From NCBI GenBank assembly GCA_036898135.1, contig CM072512.1, positions 44,277,704-44,341,703 on the forward strand: DNA of 64,000 bases. Direction: 5' to 3'. The first letter of the stretch is position 1; each line of letters begins with the position of its first letter. A program made the position numbers and the translations under genes. Source of the stretch: Oncomelania hupensis (lineage: Eukaryota > Mollusca > Gastropoda > Littorinimorpha > Pomatiopsidae). Shown here one piece after another: positions 24,464-37,424 of this stretch. Below the pieces are notes generated by a model, which was given only the letters and a program-made list of their open reading frames with translations, searched no databases and was not told where the DNA came from.

Positions 24464-27224
24464 TTCGTAACTTCTGTGTCTTCAGTGATTTTGGGATGTT
24501 TAATTTTTTGGTTTTATTTCTGAAAGCCGTCAAATATCTTCGCTTTCATTGTATTTATTTGTAAAATTAAGAAATGACCTGGCCAGTTTGACTTTTGTGT
24601 GTACACATAATTAATCTTCGAATGCCGCATTAATTTCCTCTCCTTTTTTGTATTTTGTGTCTTCTTCATAGCTTTGAGTTTACCTTCTATTTTTTTATTA
24701 TGTTAGATGATGGCACAGCGCCTGATTTATATGTAAAATATATAAGGAAATAGTGAGACAATGTTGCTACGAGAAAGCCAGTGTATTTTTTAAAAAGTTC
24801 GTTTAGTTTCTTCTGGCCAAATTATGGCATTTGCTTCAAATTTCTTGAGTTTCTTGATAAAATAAGACACTGAATATATTGGTCTGCATATAAAACGACG
24901 TTTGATTCAGTGATTGTAAACCACATCTGCGATAGTACACGAACGATGTAAATATATGAGCCAATTTGTAAATATTAAGCAAACGGGTAAGATTTTCAGT
25001 TACATGGATTTTTAAAGGTTGTGTAATATGGTGCCGTGTCTTGTAAGGGCCTTGGCAGGCTTTCTAAGTAGACAGTGAAGTACCGTTTCTTTATTTTATC
25101 CCCTTTATTGATAAAAGTTTTTTTCTTACCGATCATACAAACAGTTGTAAATGATTCTTCTGGTTTCATGTAACTATTCTAGTCTACAACGTTTCTCAAG
25201 CCAGGAAGTTTTTTTTCTTTCCCGAATTGACTGACGTGGGTCAGTTTGATTAAAAAAAACAACAACAGTGGTAAAGAGTATTTTTCTTTATTGTAGTGAG
25301 ATCTGTGTTTTTAAGTTAATGTGTTAGAGGTGTACTTATCGTTTAAAGCGCAGCCGTCCTTTGTACTAAGCGTCACCAGTCTAAATGCTTGATGGCAGGG
25401 TAGAAGTCTTTCAAATCAGTTGATAATGTCCAGTTAGAAGACATCACCCATTATCTTATTTCTCTGATCGAAGTTTAAAATTGTTTTCTTCCCCCCTTCC
25501 CCCCTTCCCCCCTCCATCTCATCCACCGCCTGTTTTTCCTATCAAATTGTATTTCATCTTTCCAGATAGCATTTAATATACATTCCTACTAGAGTTTATG
25601 ACTGGCAATTACGGTGTTATGAGGACCAATTAATTGTTGACGTGCTCTTTTACGACAAAACATACCAATCAAAACCATTTTTTGTTGTTGTTTTGTTTGT
25701 TTGTTCATCTTCAAATGCAGATGTGCTGTTTCTTTAAATATGGATTGGTAGAAATTGTTGACTTGTAGTATTGTGAGGGGGAGGATCAATTAATCAATGT
25801 CCTCTTTGTTCATTCCTGACATATTTCTTCTGCATTCCCCTTTGGACATTGTTTTATTAAAATTGCGTTGTTATTTTTTATTTTTTTTAAATGACCACCT
25901 TGTTATACATAAATGTATATTTGAAATAACTATCAAAGTCACTTCTTGCCAACACTAGGACCCACCCAGTGCAGCACTACAAACCAGGCTTGTGTTTGGG
26001 TTCCTGAGAAGAAAGAGTCAATCTATTACCAGCATGGAATCGCCTATCCATTATCAAGAAGAAAACGCCCACCCAAACATTCAGCAATATAAAACCGATG
26101 TTTATCATGTTAAAAAGGTGTTTCATGAAAAAAGAATCTTCGCATTTTAATCTTTCTAATTCTTTTCTAATGTGCCTGTTATTCACATTTCTTCATAAAA
26201 CTGTTCTATATGACACAACAGCTTCGCCTCGCCCCGTCTTGGCAAGAGTCACAATGTTACTTACGATTTCTTTTACTATGCATTGTTTATTTCTGTTGTA
26301 CATGGTTTGCCGTGTTTCGTGAGGCCTATGCAGGTTCCTACAACGAATTGTGTGCTGTTTCTGTCACTCCTAACGGTTGTATATTTTTGAAAGTGGACTA
26401 TGCTTTCCATTCGTTCATTGTCGTTTGTAACGGTTAGTTATTGTTTTCGATATATGTGTATTTGTTTTTTGTTCTGTAAATTTTTTTACATCGTATTTAG
26501 AATAATGGATTTTCTAGTCTGAAAAAAAATCATTGTGTACAATTATATTTATAGGCAATCATCCCCTGAGAACAGCGATTTGCATGCTCTTTTGTCGTGC
26601 ATTTAAAATTTAGGCTTATATTATAAGCTATAAAAACATACACCTTGGTATTTTTTCATTTAGAAATCATAGTTGATTTCTCACTCGGTTGTTCTGTTGT
26701 TTTTGTTGTTTTTAAATGGTATTGTTGTTCTTATAAAGGCTTCTTGTTCTTCCAGGAAGTTTTTTTTTTCAATAATAGCTTATTGTTCTTTGATTTAGGT
26801 TTGTGTGAACCACGTCACAAACTTGCTTACATGTCAAAATATTCAGATTAAACAAAAATATTGTAGTAATCATGTTTTTACTGTTTTGAATTATTATCAA
26901 TGATAAATTAGGTGCATTAGTATATAAACAGGGTGTTTTTTGTTGTTGTTTTTTTTAACCACCGAAGATAACAAATAAAAAAATACCGCACAAGTTTGGA
27001 AACCAGGGTTCCGTAGAGAAACGAGTATGGAGATTTGTTAAAAAGTTAACATAAAAAATAATGTATGTAATGCTTGCCAGAAAAAGGATTTTATACATGT
27101 ACAAGATTGTTGTGAACGCGACCATTTTCTTCACAGGTGAAGATGACATTATTTGACCCAAACCCCACACCCAACTACTATCCCCTCCCACCCACCCACA
27201 ACCCGATCCCCACAGTATGAGAAG

Positions 27225-27315
27225 ATGTGTTTTTGCCTCTCGTACCCGCTCCCCTACCTTCACGAGATGATGTGTTTTTGTCTCCCGGACCCCCTCCACT
27301 ACCCCCACGAGATGT
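27225..27315 (+). repeat. Tandem repeat, unit about 45 bp
   Basis: GAGA.GATGTGTTTTTG followed by a C-rich part occurs twice, with a partial third copy. Confidence 0.8.
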
Positions 27316-27603
27316 GTTTACGTTCTGAATGTAAACGGTAGAGAATACTTTTTAAAAATACAAATTAGCACCCATTATCTTTCAGTGTTGTTCTCTCAAA
27401 ACTCGATTGATTGCCTTTGGAATGTTTGTTGATGTATGTTTACTGTGTGACAATGATTCGTGTTGACAAAAATAATGACACAGTTGCACAAAAGTTGATT
27501 TTTTTTGGTTCTCATCGATCATTATACTTTTTTTAAAATAATTAATTATGTAATTGTATACATGTATTTCATTCGTGGCTGGAATGTTTGATGAGTTTAT
27601 TGA

Positions 27604-27609
27604 AATAAA
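27604..27609 (+). terminator. Candidate polyadenylation signal
   Basis: AATAAA in TGAAATAAAGATAC, at the end of the repeat-poor stretch after the innexin and followed by TG-rich sequence. This is a guess from position and sequence. Confidence 0.3.
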
Positions 27610-27610
27610 G

Positions 27611-27669
27611 ATACTTACAGTGCTAGTCGTGTGTGGCTGTAGTTTTACATTGTGTGTGATTGACACACA

Positions 27670-27702
<33 letters not shown>

Positions 27703-28020
27703 CCACCCCATCTCGCGCACACGCACGCACGTATGAGATTTCTTGTCATGCACATTGGAATGTTTTATATGAAGGTCAAAATCCGAAGTTTGATCGTTAT
27801 TATATAAATAATGTCCCTCGGGTAAAGGGGTGGGAAGGATAATCAACTACGTCTACTACCTTATTTAAAAAAAAACAACAACACAGTACTCGTTCCATCT
27901 CCTCTGTTCATTTCTATCAGTTAACACGTAAATGGCACCCGCTAATATTTTACACACGAGACCTAACAATACATGTACAATGAGAGTAACAAGCTTTACC
28001 TTAGCTGATAACGTATCGAT
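27611..28020. other. No gene; (TC)n(AC)n tract and 14-bp target site
   Basis: 27669-27715 is a CT/AC microsatellite. The last 14 bases (28007-28020, GATAACGTATCGAT) are the left target duplication of the following LINE. Confidence 0.7.
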
Positions 28021-28978
28021 TCACCAATGCCTCCTTGGGAGATGATGAAGGGTAATTTTGATATTCATTATTGTAACACATGCAAAAGTGTTAATAGTAA
28101 CTTAGTTACAACTGAGACTCGTGAACACATAGATTCTGTTTATTCTCAACATTTAAAAGTGTATACTGACGGTTCTGTTTTATCATCAGGTGAAACAGGT
28201 GCAGCATATGTTATTCCTGATTTAAAAATGAACGAATCATTTTACTTGGGCAAGAATATATCTATATTTACAGCTGAACTGATAGCAATCTTAATGGCAC
28301 TAAAAAACATATCCAGTCTTCAGATCAGTATTTTTCAAATAGTTATATGTGTTGATTCAATGTCAGTGCTAGAAGCGTTACAATCTCAAAATAATAAAAA
28401 TAGAAGAGATTTAATAATAGAAATTAGACATATTATTCACAGCTTAATCATTAATGGCACAAACATCTCTTTCTGCTGGTTACCATCACATTGTGGTTTT
28501 TTCTATAATGAATTAGCAGATAAAGGGGCTAAACAAGGTGCTTTACAATTAAATTCTCAATACATTGAAGTTATGAAATCTTCAAAAAAAAATTCAAAAT
28601 GAAATTGAAAATATAATGAAAAGTACTCTTGACTTTAAGAAACAAGACAATCCATTAAATGGTTACTCAAGAGCTGTGCTTACGATGACTAACAGAATTT
28701 TGCTCAATGCCATTAAAACTAAGCACTGTAAAGATGTAAAGTGTGTTTGTGATGCATCCATCTCATAACAGCATGTTTTATTTGAATGTGATCAAATTAA
28801 GCCTTTACTGCCATATGAATTGCAAGGGAAGGTCAGTTTCAGTGATGTAGATTTTCAACTCGGAATCAAACTGTCCAAAGTATTGCTGGACTCTCCTGTT
28901 GGTAATCTAATCTAACAATTTTTTTAAATGTCTTATCAGCTTGCTGGAAAAGACAATAAACAAACAGAACAGAGAACA
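28021..28978 (+). mobile_element. 5'-truncated LINE with RNase H domain
   Basis: The insertion is bounded by a perfect 14-bp direct repeat GATAACGTATCGAT (28007-28020 and 28979-28992). It carries only the 3' part of a LINE, the RNase H and C-terminal region, then a short 3' UTR ending A-rich. RNase H-bearing LINEs belong to the I/R1/Jockey-related clades; the exact clade cannot be told. Confidence 0.93.
28027..28917 (+). pseudogene. LINE RNase H and C-terminal zinc-knuckle region
   Basis: RNase H removes the RNA strand during LINE reverse transcription. The catalytic set is visible: D in KVYTDGS, E in FTAELIAIL, D in CVDSMSVLEAL, and the final block WLPSHCGFFYNELADKGAK with H and D. The first frame stops at 28600-28602 after a run of nine A (28584-28592), which most likely shifted the frame. 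The next frame continues IQNEIENIMKSTLDF, then a knuckle-like KCVCD...HVLFEC with a TAA (28766-28768) in the middle, and ends VLLDSPVGNLI. The copy is therefore dead, with one frameshift and one stop. Confidence 0.9.
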
Positions 28979-28992
28979 GATAACGTATCGAT

Positions 28993-31012
28993 CAAATTTG
29001 ATCATGCCAATAATAAATTATTTGATGAAGCGCAAATTTCAAAACGTGAGCTCTCTCCGTTGTAAAAAAAATTACGTTTATTTGTTTATTATGATCAGTT
29101 TTGTACTGCATTCGTTTAGGTTGACATGTACTTTTTACCTGTACCCTTTTTGGGCCGGGCTGAATAACTTTAGGTAAGGATTCTTGACATTGACAAAGTA
29201 CATGATAGAGGGTAAAACATGCTTACTGCTCTCTCTGGCTTCAGAGATTTATTGCTCTGTTGACTTGATCTTCTGTGTGGCACGGTAACTGCAATCCCTT
29301 TTTGTCGGTTGTCCTCTTCATGTGCAATTCTGTATGTAGATATACATGTATGTACATTACCTTGTAGCAGGAAAGCGAGTGAAAGGTCGCAGGAGATAAA
29401 ACCACACTATAGGAAAATGTTCTCTATACACGTATTGCGCTAAAAAAAATTGTTTCGTCAGGTGTGACGAGCCAACTCAGTAATGATGTATTTATTTGCT
29501 TTTTTAATTTACAGCAACTGTTATATGCAATTACATATACAGTAATTTTCATAGTTTATATAAGCCTAGCTGAGCAAGGACAACGACGAAGAGAGAGAAA
29601 ATACAATGAACATCAATTTAAAAAAAAATAAAGGTAAATTGAAAATACTCATGTCCTTCTAATCTATAATTTATAAAGTCAAAAAGGAGATGAAAAACAC
29701 TACAAAAAAGAGGGTGAGAGAGAGAGAGAGAGAGAAATAAATGTTCACTTCAAGATCAGAATTTACACAAAATTATGTTTAACATTTTAGGACTAGCACA
29801 GTCATTGTCTTGTTTTGCTTCAGTCACTGTCTTGTTTTGCTTTAATTTTTGATTGCGAATCAATCTTCATGTAACATCCTATCATATAATTATGCTGCTG
29901 CACTTAAGATCTTGTCATATGAAGAAAAGAGGGGAGAGAACGTAGGAGTAGGAGATGACAGAGAATGAGAAAGAAGGTCAGGTAGGGTATGATTTTCATT
30001 TCCAGTACGATGTAATATATTTTCTGCAACTTTGCAATCTGGGCACTGCATTGAATTTGAAGGTCACATATTAACATAATCCCCAAAACACAAGCTTTGA
30101 ACCATTCTTCGGCGCTCAATAAAAAAATCTGAAACTTTAATAACATCAAAAATAATATGCTTTCCCAGCTCATTATTGTATAATTTGTTACTGGGCACAA
30201 AGGCCCTCTGTTATGCTATTATATCTCATTGTATCCCCTCGAATATTTTAGCATATTAGGAAATTGGCTACTTTCGTTACCCTACGCGGTTTATTGGGGT
30301 GGATTTATTTCGCTAAAGTACAATTTATTACAATTGCATAAGGAAACGCCCTGAAGTTTGTAAACATTATCATGCAGACATAGATCTACATAGCAAAGGA
30401 CTGTTGGATATGGGCCAATCGCAAGACTGACGACTGTTTAATGCGGGCCGATTAATAAGATTGAACAGTTTTTATACATCCTATGTTAAACATCATAACT
30501 GATCTACAGTTATAGATCCTATTCTTTTGTTAAACGTGTCACATGTTGAGTACCGGTATTGAGAGAAGTGACAGTCATGCGTCAAGATTTGAATTGGATG
30601 ATCCATGTCGCCTGTACGGGCCGGGCCAATAGGCGCTGTTTTATTATGCTCTTCTTTCTTGGTAGTAGGCAGTTGAAGGGTTGGAAGATTTAAAACTGCA
30701 TTCTCACGAAATATGTTCCGTTTATTTGGGTCATTATTTAGTTGGAATATCGTTTCCAGTACATACCTAAAAGACCATAATTATATCATCATAATTATAA
30801 GCAAAATTCATCTCACATCATAAGTTTTCTTCTGGTGGTCTATGACACACGTTGTCTGTGACGGGATCTGGAGGGGTGGGGGGTGGCCTGCACCATGGTC
30901 CCGGTCGCTTGTCGTCACTCTTCCCTGAGGAGAGGGGGTGACCTTCGGGAGTGTGAAGGCTGCCGCACCGTCGTCCTCATCGGCCATCCCAGCGGGTTCC
31001 TCCTGAAGATAA
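28993..31012. other. No host gene recognised
   Basis: Contains a GA-rich stretch at 29715-29740 and a short duplication CACTGTCTTGTTTTGCTT at 29803-29843. A GC-rich 150 bp lies at 30860-31010 directly before the LINE RT piece and could be part of it or a separate insertion. The minus strand at 29880-30190 has a fragmentary LINE-like look (QCPDCKV) that I could not confirm. Confidence 0.4.
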
Positions 31013-32096
31013 GCAGGTTACTCAGATACTCAGCAGGTTAAAACCCCAAGCTGAACAAATCATAGCTGAAGAACAAGCAGGATTCAGGGCAGGGCGAAGT
31101 ACCAATGCGCAGATTTTCAACCTCAGAATAATCTGCGAGAAATACCTACAGCACCAACAACATATATATCATGTGTTTTAAGATTTCAAGAAAGCGTTTA
31201 ACCGAGTCTGGCATGCAGTTCTGAGGGCAACCATAAGAGTGCACAACATCAGCCCTAAAATTATTGAAGTCATCATCAAAAGCCTGTATGACAAGGCTAC
31301 CAGTGCAGTCCTCCACATCAGCGCCATCGGAAACTGGTTCAGAACAACAATCGGCGTGCGTCAAGGATGCCTACTCTCTCCAACACTCTTCAACATCTTC
31401 CTGGAGCGCATCATGTCAGATGCCCTTGCAGATCACGAAGGCACAGTCAGCATAGGGGGTAGAGCAATATCCAAACTCCGTTTTGCGGATGACATTGATG
31501 CATTGGCTGGAGAGGAACAAGAACTTGAATATCTGGTACAGAGTCTTGACACCACCTCCAGAGCCTTTGGAATGGAAATAAGTACATAGAAAACCAAAAT
31601 GATGACCAACAAAACCAATGGCATCATCACAGACATCAAAGTCCAAGGCCAATCCCTCAACACGGAGCATAGCTTCAAATATTTAGGAGCCATTGTATCA
31701 GACAATAGGTCTCAACAGGAAGTCCTTTCTAGGATCGCACAAACAACTGCTGCCCTGAAAAGGTTGAAGCCCATTTGGAAAGACAGGACCATCAGTCTAC
31801 ACTCCAAGGTAAGGCTGCCGCGATCCCTTGTCATCTCCATCTTCCTATACGCTTGCGAAACATGGACCCTCACAGCAGACCTACAACGAAGAATACAAAG
31901 CATGGAGATGAGGTGCTACAGAAGACTTCTGGGCATTTCATATTTCCAGCACATCACCAAAGACGAAGTCCGACAGACCATGTGTGTGCGTGCTGAGGAC
32001 AGAGAAAAATGGAGTACGCTGGTTAAACGATCACCTGTGGTGCCTCAACGACTTTCGAGTTACGGGATAGGATAGGATAGGATAGGATAGGATAGG
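31013..32096 (+). pseudogene. LINE reverse transcriptase piece with GGATA tail
   Basis: Target-primed reverse transcriptase of an APE-type LINE. RT blocks read in order: EEQAGFRAGRSTNAQ, DFKKAFNRVWH (usually ...AFDR), IGVRQGCLLSPTLFNIFLER, the active-site LRFADDIDAL (31476-31505), HSFKYLGAIVSDN, and IFLYACETWTLTADLQ. It has a TAA at 31179-31181 and a TAG at 31587-31589. After TKDEVRQ the frame jumps to EDREKWSTLVKRSPVVP, so about 100 residues seen in related elements are missing. It ends in GGATA repeats (about 32068-32096). The endonuclease part of the same kind of element is at 51536, and C-terminal pieces are at 17337 and 48536. Confidence 0.92.
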
Positions 32097-32600
32097 AGGA
32101 TACACATTTTTATTAACAAGCACTTTACAACTAAGCCTTTAACATGACCACTACCCCGCACATTTTTTTAATTGTGTCGTGAGTTTATGCTCTCAAAATT
32201 CGTCGGATAAAAGCAGTTATGTATTAGATTCCATGTTTTAAATTAAAATGTTGATTTTAATTTTGACAAAAAATACAAAAGTAGAACTGATTTCTTTAAT
32301 GGTTTTAAAAATAATTTTATGTAGCTCAATCTTTCATCATACTTTTCTGCCAACTTTTTCACTGAGGAGTTGTTAGAAACTGCGTTGAAATAAACTGTAA
32401 CTTGCAAAACTTTAATTTACAATGTTTTCTTCATACCGTATGCAGGTCGTAAAATATGGGCTTTTCATGCTCATAAGAAATGGTTTGACCATTTTGTGCG
32501 TATTTGTGAACCACGCATGCCTTTGTTTGTAGATTGGATACACAAACGCCGTGGATTTCAAGTTGCATTTTCCGGGTCTAGAGCAGTGGTCGTTGTTTTT
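32097..32600. other. No gene confirmed; open stretch at 32440-32600
   Basis: AT-rich. After an acceptor-like CCGTATGCAG at 32436-32445 one frame stays open for about 55 codons (GRKIWAFHAHKKWFDHFVRI, then CEPRMPLFVDWIHKRRGF) until it runs into (CT)n. It could be a lone exon or LINE remnant. I do not recognise it. Confidence 0.3.
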
Positions 32601-32605
32601 GCCTT

Positions 32606-32816
<211 letters not shown>

Positions 32817-33029
32817 TTACTCTCTCTCTCTCGCCTAAAACCTTTATCTTAGTAAATGTTTCACTGTTCAATGTTATCGGCATCGCTATATCCAGCTACG
32901 TCCCATGTTAAATGTGTGTCTTTCTTTATACAACCCACATATAGGTTTCTTCAGCTCACTTTGAGACATTACTTTTGTACCGACGGGCGGGTACAGACAC
33001 TCTTCTCTTGGAATACATGTATTTGCACA

Positions 33030-33243
33030 TGCTGAAAATTGCTACTCATATCATCCGCTGACACATGTGTCTTCAAATTGGAAGATATTACTAGGAAACA
33101 ACATGGGGCAAGAAGCTTTTCATATTTTGCCCCTCAGGTTTGGAACTCTTTGCCATTCTCGGTGAGACACTGCACTTCCCTTGCCACCTTCAAACTACAT
33201 TGTACAACTGAAAACTTTCCTTTTGAGGCAAAATTGTATTGAA
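33030..33243 (+). pseudogene. CR1/L2-like LINE C-terminal fragment
   Basis: The frame 33039-33242 reads ARSFSYFAPQVWNSLPFSVR, then ATFKLHCTTENFPFEAKLY and a stop. This is the widely conserved C-terminal signature of CR1/L2/Rex-type LINE proteins (R.FS...P..WN.LP.....S...FK..L). Upstream RT sequence is missing, so the copy is 5'-truncated. Confidence 0.8.
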
Positions 33244-33406
33244 TACCAGTAACTAAGGGGACTCATCTATGAAATGTGTGCATAAAGTATTTTGTGTTTT
33301 TGTGCGTATTTGTAACCTTTAATTAAGGCCTAGAGCCAATGAATTAAGCGTTAACATTTGTCAATTATTATTGCTATCTTTTTATTTTTATTTTTGACCT
33401 TTGGTG

Positions 33407-34127
<721 letters not shown>

Positions 34128-34649
34128 CATCCCAATTGCTGCAATGTGCGACTGGAAAATAAAAAATGGAACTGGACACTCCATACTAGAAGTGCAAGTC
34201 AATGGAAGACTCTTGTTCATTTTGTAAAAAAGTGGATTACAATATATCCCTGAAATATGTTCAACTATACAATTGGTGGTGTTATTTTTCTTTTCATTTT
34301 GTGATCGTCCCCATCTCATGAGCAGCCGCAGCCAAGCAGAATCTTAATTTTATTAAGTTTAATTTTAAATTATATTTGTTGTAAAATATCAGTGACAAGT
34401 GCCTTTCATTAATTCTATTTTCCTGCAATGCTGATAGTGCTTTTGCAATTTGTATCACTGATAAGTAAATATGATACAGAAGGGAAAAAAGTCTAACGTC
34501 TTCAGAAAGCTTGAATAATGTATGATTGTATGTTAATTTGGATGTAAGCATTTGTGTTTTTTTCTTTTAACGGGCCTAGCGCCTTTGGGTAGGCACGAAA
34601 AAATGTCCAATTCTTCTTCTTCTTCTTCTTCTTATTATTATTATTAATC
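34128..34649. other. No gene recognised
   Basis: AT-rich. 34570-34645 (CGGGCCTAGCGCCTTTGGGT followed by TTC and TTA repeats) looks like the reverse of a GAA-tailed retroposon. Confidence 0.4.
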
Positions 34650-34913
34650 AAAATAAAACTCGTCACCGGAACTATGCACTGTCTTACGTCATTAGGTTAG
34701 GAAAATCGCTTAGCTATTACCAGATCTATCTCGAAGCTTCGGTCGATAATAAACAAGCAGCTCCAGAAATTCTCAACAATATCGACCGTCGAAAATTATC
34801 AACATTATAAAAGCTTCTTCTAGCAACAACTCAAAATCAAATCAAAGGTAAATACACTCTATTATTTGCAAAACAAATGGATCGGATCTATCGAGCGCGT
34901 CTCAATCGTAACA
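34650..34913 (-). mobile_element. LTR-like repeat, truncated copy
   Basis: Similar by eye to the right half of the repeats at 37984-38549 and 58513-59159: AAATAAAACTCGTCACC, ACTATGCACTGTCTTACGTC, AATCAAATCAAAGGTAAATA, and the shared end CGTAACA (34907-34913). Its left half is replaced by TTC/TTA repeats. Confidence 0.75.
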
Positions 34914-35065
34914 GACTGCATCCGATACCATTGTTGAAGAGAGGGAGGAAACCGGAGACCTCAATAGTCTCGTACCTATGTCACATAAGTTCGCCCCTTA
35001 CGGGAATCGGACCCGCGACCTTCGGCCTAGGAAACTGGCGACTTACACACAATCTTGCTTTCATA
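34914..35065 (-). mobile_element. 5'-truncated tRNA-like SINE
   Basis: The minus strand reads a T-arm and B box (GGTCGCGGGTCCGATTCCCG), then GGGGCGAACTT...TACGAGACTA and CCGGTTTCCTCCCTC, ending near GATGCAGTC. The last 100 bp match 56562-56662 (+). The A box is not seen. Confidence 0.75.
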
Positions 35066-35539
35066 AACCAAAGTTATTTCAGTACTCCGTGCCCCGATCC
35101 AACATTTTTCAGTCAATTTTCGTTAAAGTTTATAATTTTTCTTCCCTTTGTATTGAGATGGTAGATGTAACTACCACCACCTAACAGAGCAGCGAGACGA
35201 AGAGAACCTGGTCTATCAAACACCCCACGAATACACAACGTGTCACTTTTATTAAATTAAGCAAGTAAGTGAGTGAGCATACGATATAAATTAGTTCCTT
35301 CCTTTGCAAGAAGTATTTACTTCCCACTAATTGCAGAGAAACGGCCTGAGTTTCGACAAATTGAATGGTGTGTTTACTTTCTCACAAAATAGATGGGTGT
35401 GGAACAGTACAGGACGTATAACATAGGCAGTGGTGATTTGACTTGTAGCAAACTGCAAAGGTCTATCAGCACTCGAATATTGATTCATCGTTGTTGTCAA
35501 CGTCAACTAGTCTTATGAAACAGCTATTATCATCTAGCC
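35066..35539. other. No gene recognised
   Basis: Unassigned sequence; nothing supported. Confidence 0.4.
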
Positions 35540-35815
35540 GCACTGGTCAAGCGGTCAGTCAGTTCGTTAACATTCTTCTTTCAATACATAAATGACGTTC
35601 AATGTGTATGTAATGCACGCCTATCAGTAGACTACATCACCTTCTATTTGAATGTTCATTTTAAAAATACATTTTTGAAGTAAATGGAGGTAACATAACT
35701 GAATATAGACATTCTGTATCATCCAAATGTTATAAAAGTTGTGAAAGTTATTGCAAAATCTCCTGTTGGTAGATTTTTTTATAGACTGTTTGAAATTTTA
35801 TTGTTAAATGGTTAG
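35540..35815 (+). pseudogene. RNase H-type LINE C-terminal remnant
   Basis: Reads DVQCVCNARLSVDYITFYLN and, further on, NVIKVVKVIAKSPVGRFF. These match the two C-terminal blocks of the LINE at 28021-28978 (DVKCVCDASIS...HVLFEC and GIKLSKVLLDSPVGNLI). The His of the knuckle is lost and the frame is interrupted, so this is an old copy. Confidence 0.65.
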
Positions 35816-37169
35816 TGTTTTACAAGTTTAATTTTAATTGTCTAATATTACCTAAATATGTGAACAGACATTAAATGAAAGCTTGATTGGCATAGAAGAC
35901 GAGCAAAAACGAAAAGTATATTTACCGAAACACATTAAATAGGATTTTAAAGTTGTCAAACGCCGATGTGTTTTAGGACATTTAAAAAAACGTCTTCGGT
36001 CTCTGCAGTGATGTCCCGAGGCCTCGGACACCGGTCATGGTCCGATTCGTTTGGAAAATGACCGAATGCAAACACCTGTGTTCCGTCAAATGTCCGATTC
36101 TATTGCGAAATTAGCGGTCATTGTCCGATAGTATTATGACTAGAGCGGTCACTGCAAGAAACATCTGTACAAACTGGGGTGTCAAAGCCGTTAAAACGAG
36201 TTTGAATAGTGAACAATGCTAGACTATTATCACTCTTTAGTACATTCCGTCGAACAACAAAAGGGCCGCAACTCTCGACACTTTTGAAAGGGAAATAACC
36301 GACACCAAACTTCCTCTGCAACGATCTTACTACGCTCAAAATGCCGGCGAAGAAAAAGCTTTGTGTTGCTAAAGGGTAGTCTGTTTTGAGCTCGTTTTTG
36401 AAGAAAACAGAAGCACCATTAATCGGTTCGCTTCCCAATCTGAATGTCCTATTGCTTTTATGTAGTCAGGACATGATGTCCGATTAGTTTTATGATTTAG
36501 GACATTTTGTCCTATTGCCCTCTAATCCTAGGAACACCACTGGTCTCTAATTATTAACTTAAAGAAATATGTTTACAAATCTAAATATTAGAGGACAGAT
36601 GGAGATGGAGTTGTGACAGGCTTGAGTTAGAAGTCTGAAACTCTCATTTGGTGCGATGCGTTGGTAGAATGAACCTAGGGTAAATAAAACTGGTACAAGG
36701 TCCTGTGGTGTGTGCTAGCTAGCCTTTTAAACACACGGTTGCGACCTGCCAACACTTATTAAAGTAACCATATACAACTGTCGTTTTAAGACCGATAAAA
36801 TTCAAATTATTGTGTTTTATGAGTTTAAGAAAACGACACACCTTTATTTTTATATTTAGCAATAAATAAATAAATAATACATAAATAAATAAATACATTG
36901 AAAAATACATTTTGCGTGTGTGTGTGTTGTTGTTGTTTGTGTGTATTTGCGTGTGTATGTGCATTTAAATCTCTACTGCTGGTCTCGTGTACTTTAACCT
37001 GACGTTACTCAGGGTGCCGAGCATGTTTAACTGGTTTTGCATCTGTGATGCTAAATTTTCAAAGGCGTTTTGATAACAGAAACGGCAATCACAATTCATT
37101 GCATGCAGCAACCGGAAAGGAGATATTTTTAGATGGACTTTCGCTGTGTGAAGTGTCACGACTCGCCTT
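35816..37169. other. Unassigned; TGTCC/GGACA repeat zone
   Basis: 36000-36545 carries at least five copies of TGTCC(G/T)ATT and paired GGACA words (for example GGACATGATGTCC near 36469 and TAGGACATTTTGTCCTA near 36497). A 106-residue minus frame (36118-36438) has an ATG but no recognised domain. 36860-36960 is AT- and TG-rich. Confidence 0.5.
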
Positions 37170-37177
37170 ATTATGCT

Positions 37178-37424
<247 letters not shown>

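Larger units (their letters stand above)
21437..27610 (+). other. AT-rich, repeat-poor region; possible innexin 3' UTR
   Basis: No coding signal and almost none of the mobile elements seen elsewhere. AATAAA signals occur at 21788-21793, 24198-24203 and 27604-27609 among others. Any could end the innexin transcript. That the UTR reaches beyond the first signal is inference from the low repeat density. Confidence 0.4.

Noticed and set aside
31146..31705. Minus-strand frames across the LINE RT piece
   Set aside because: Antisense shadows of the RT frame.
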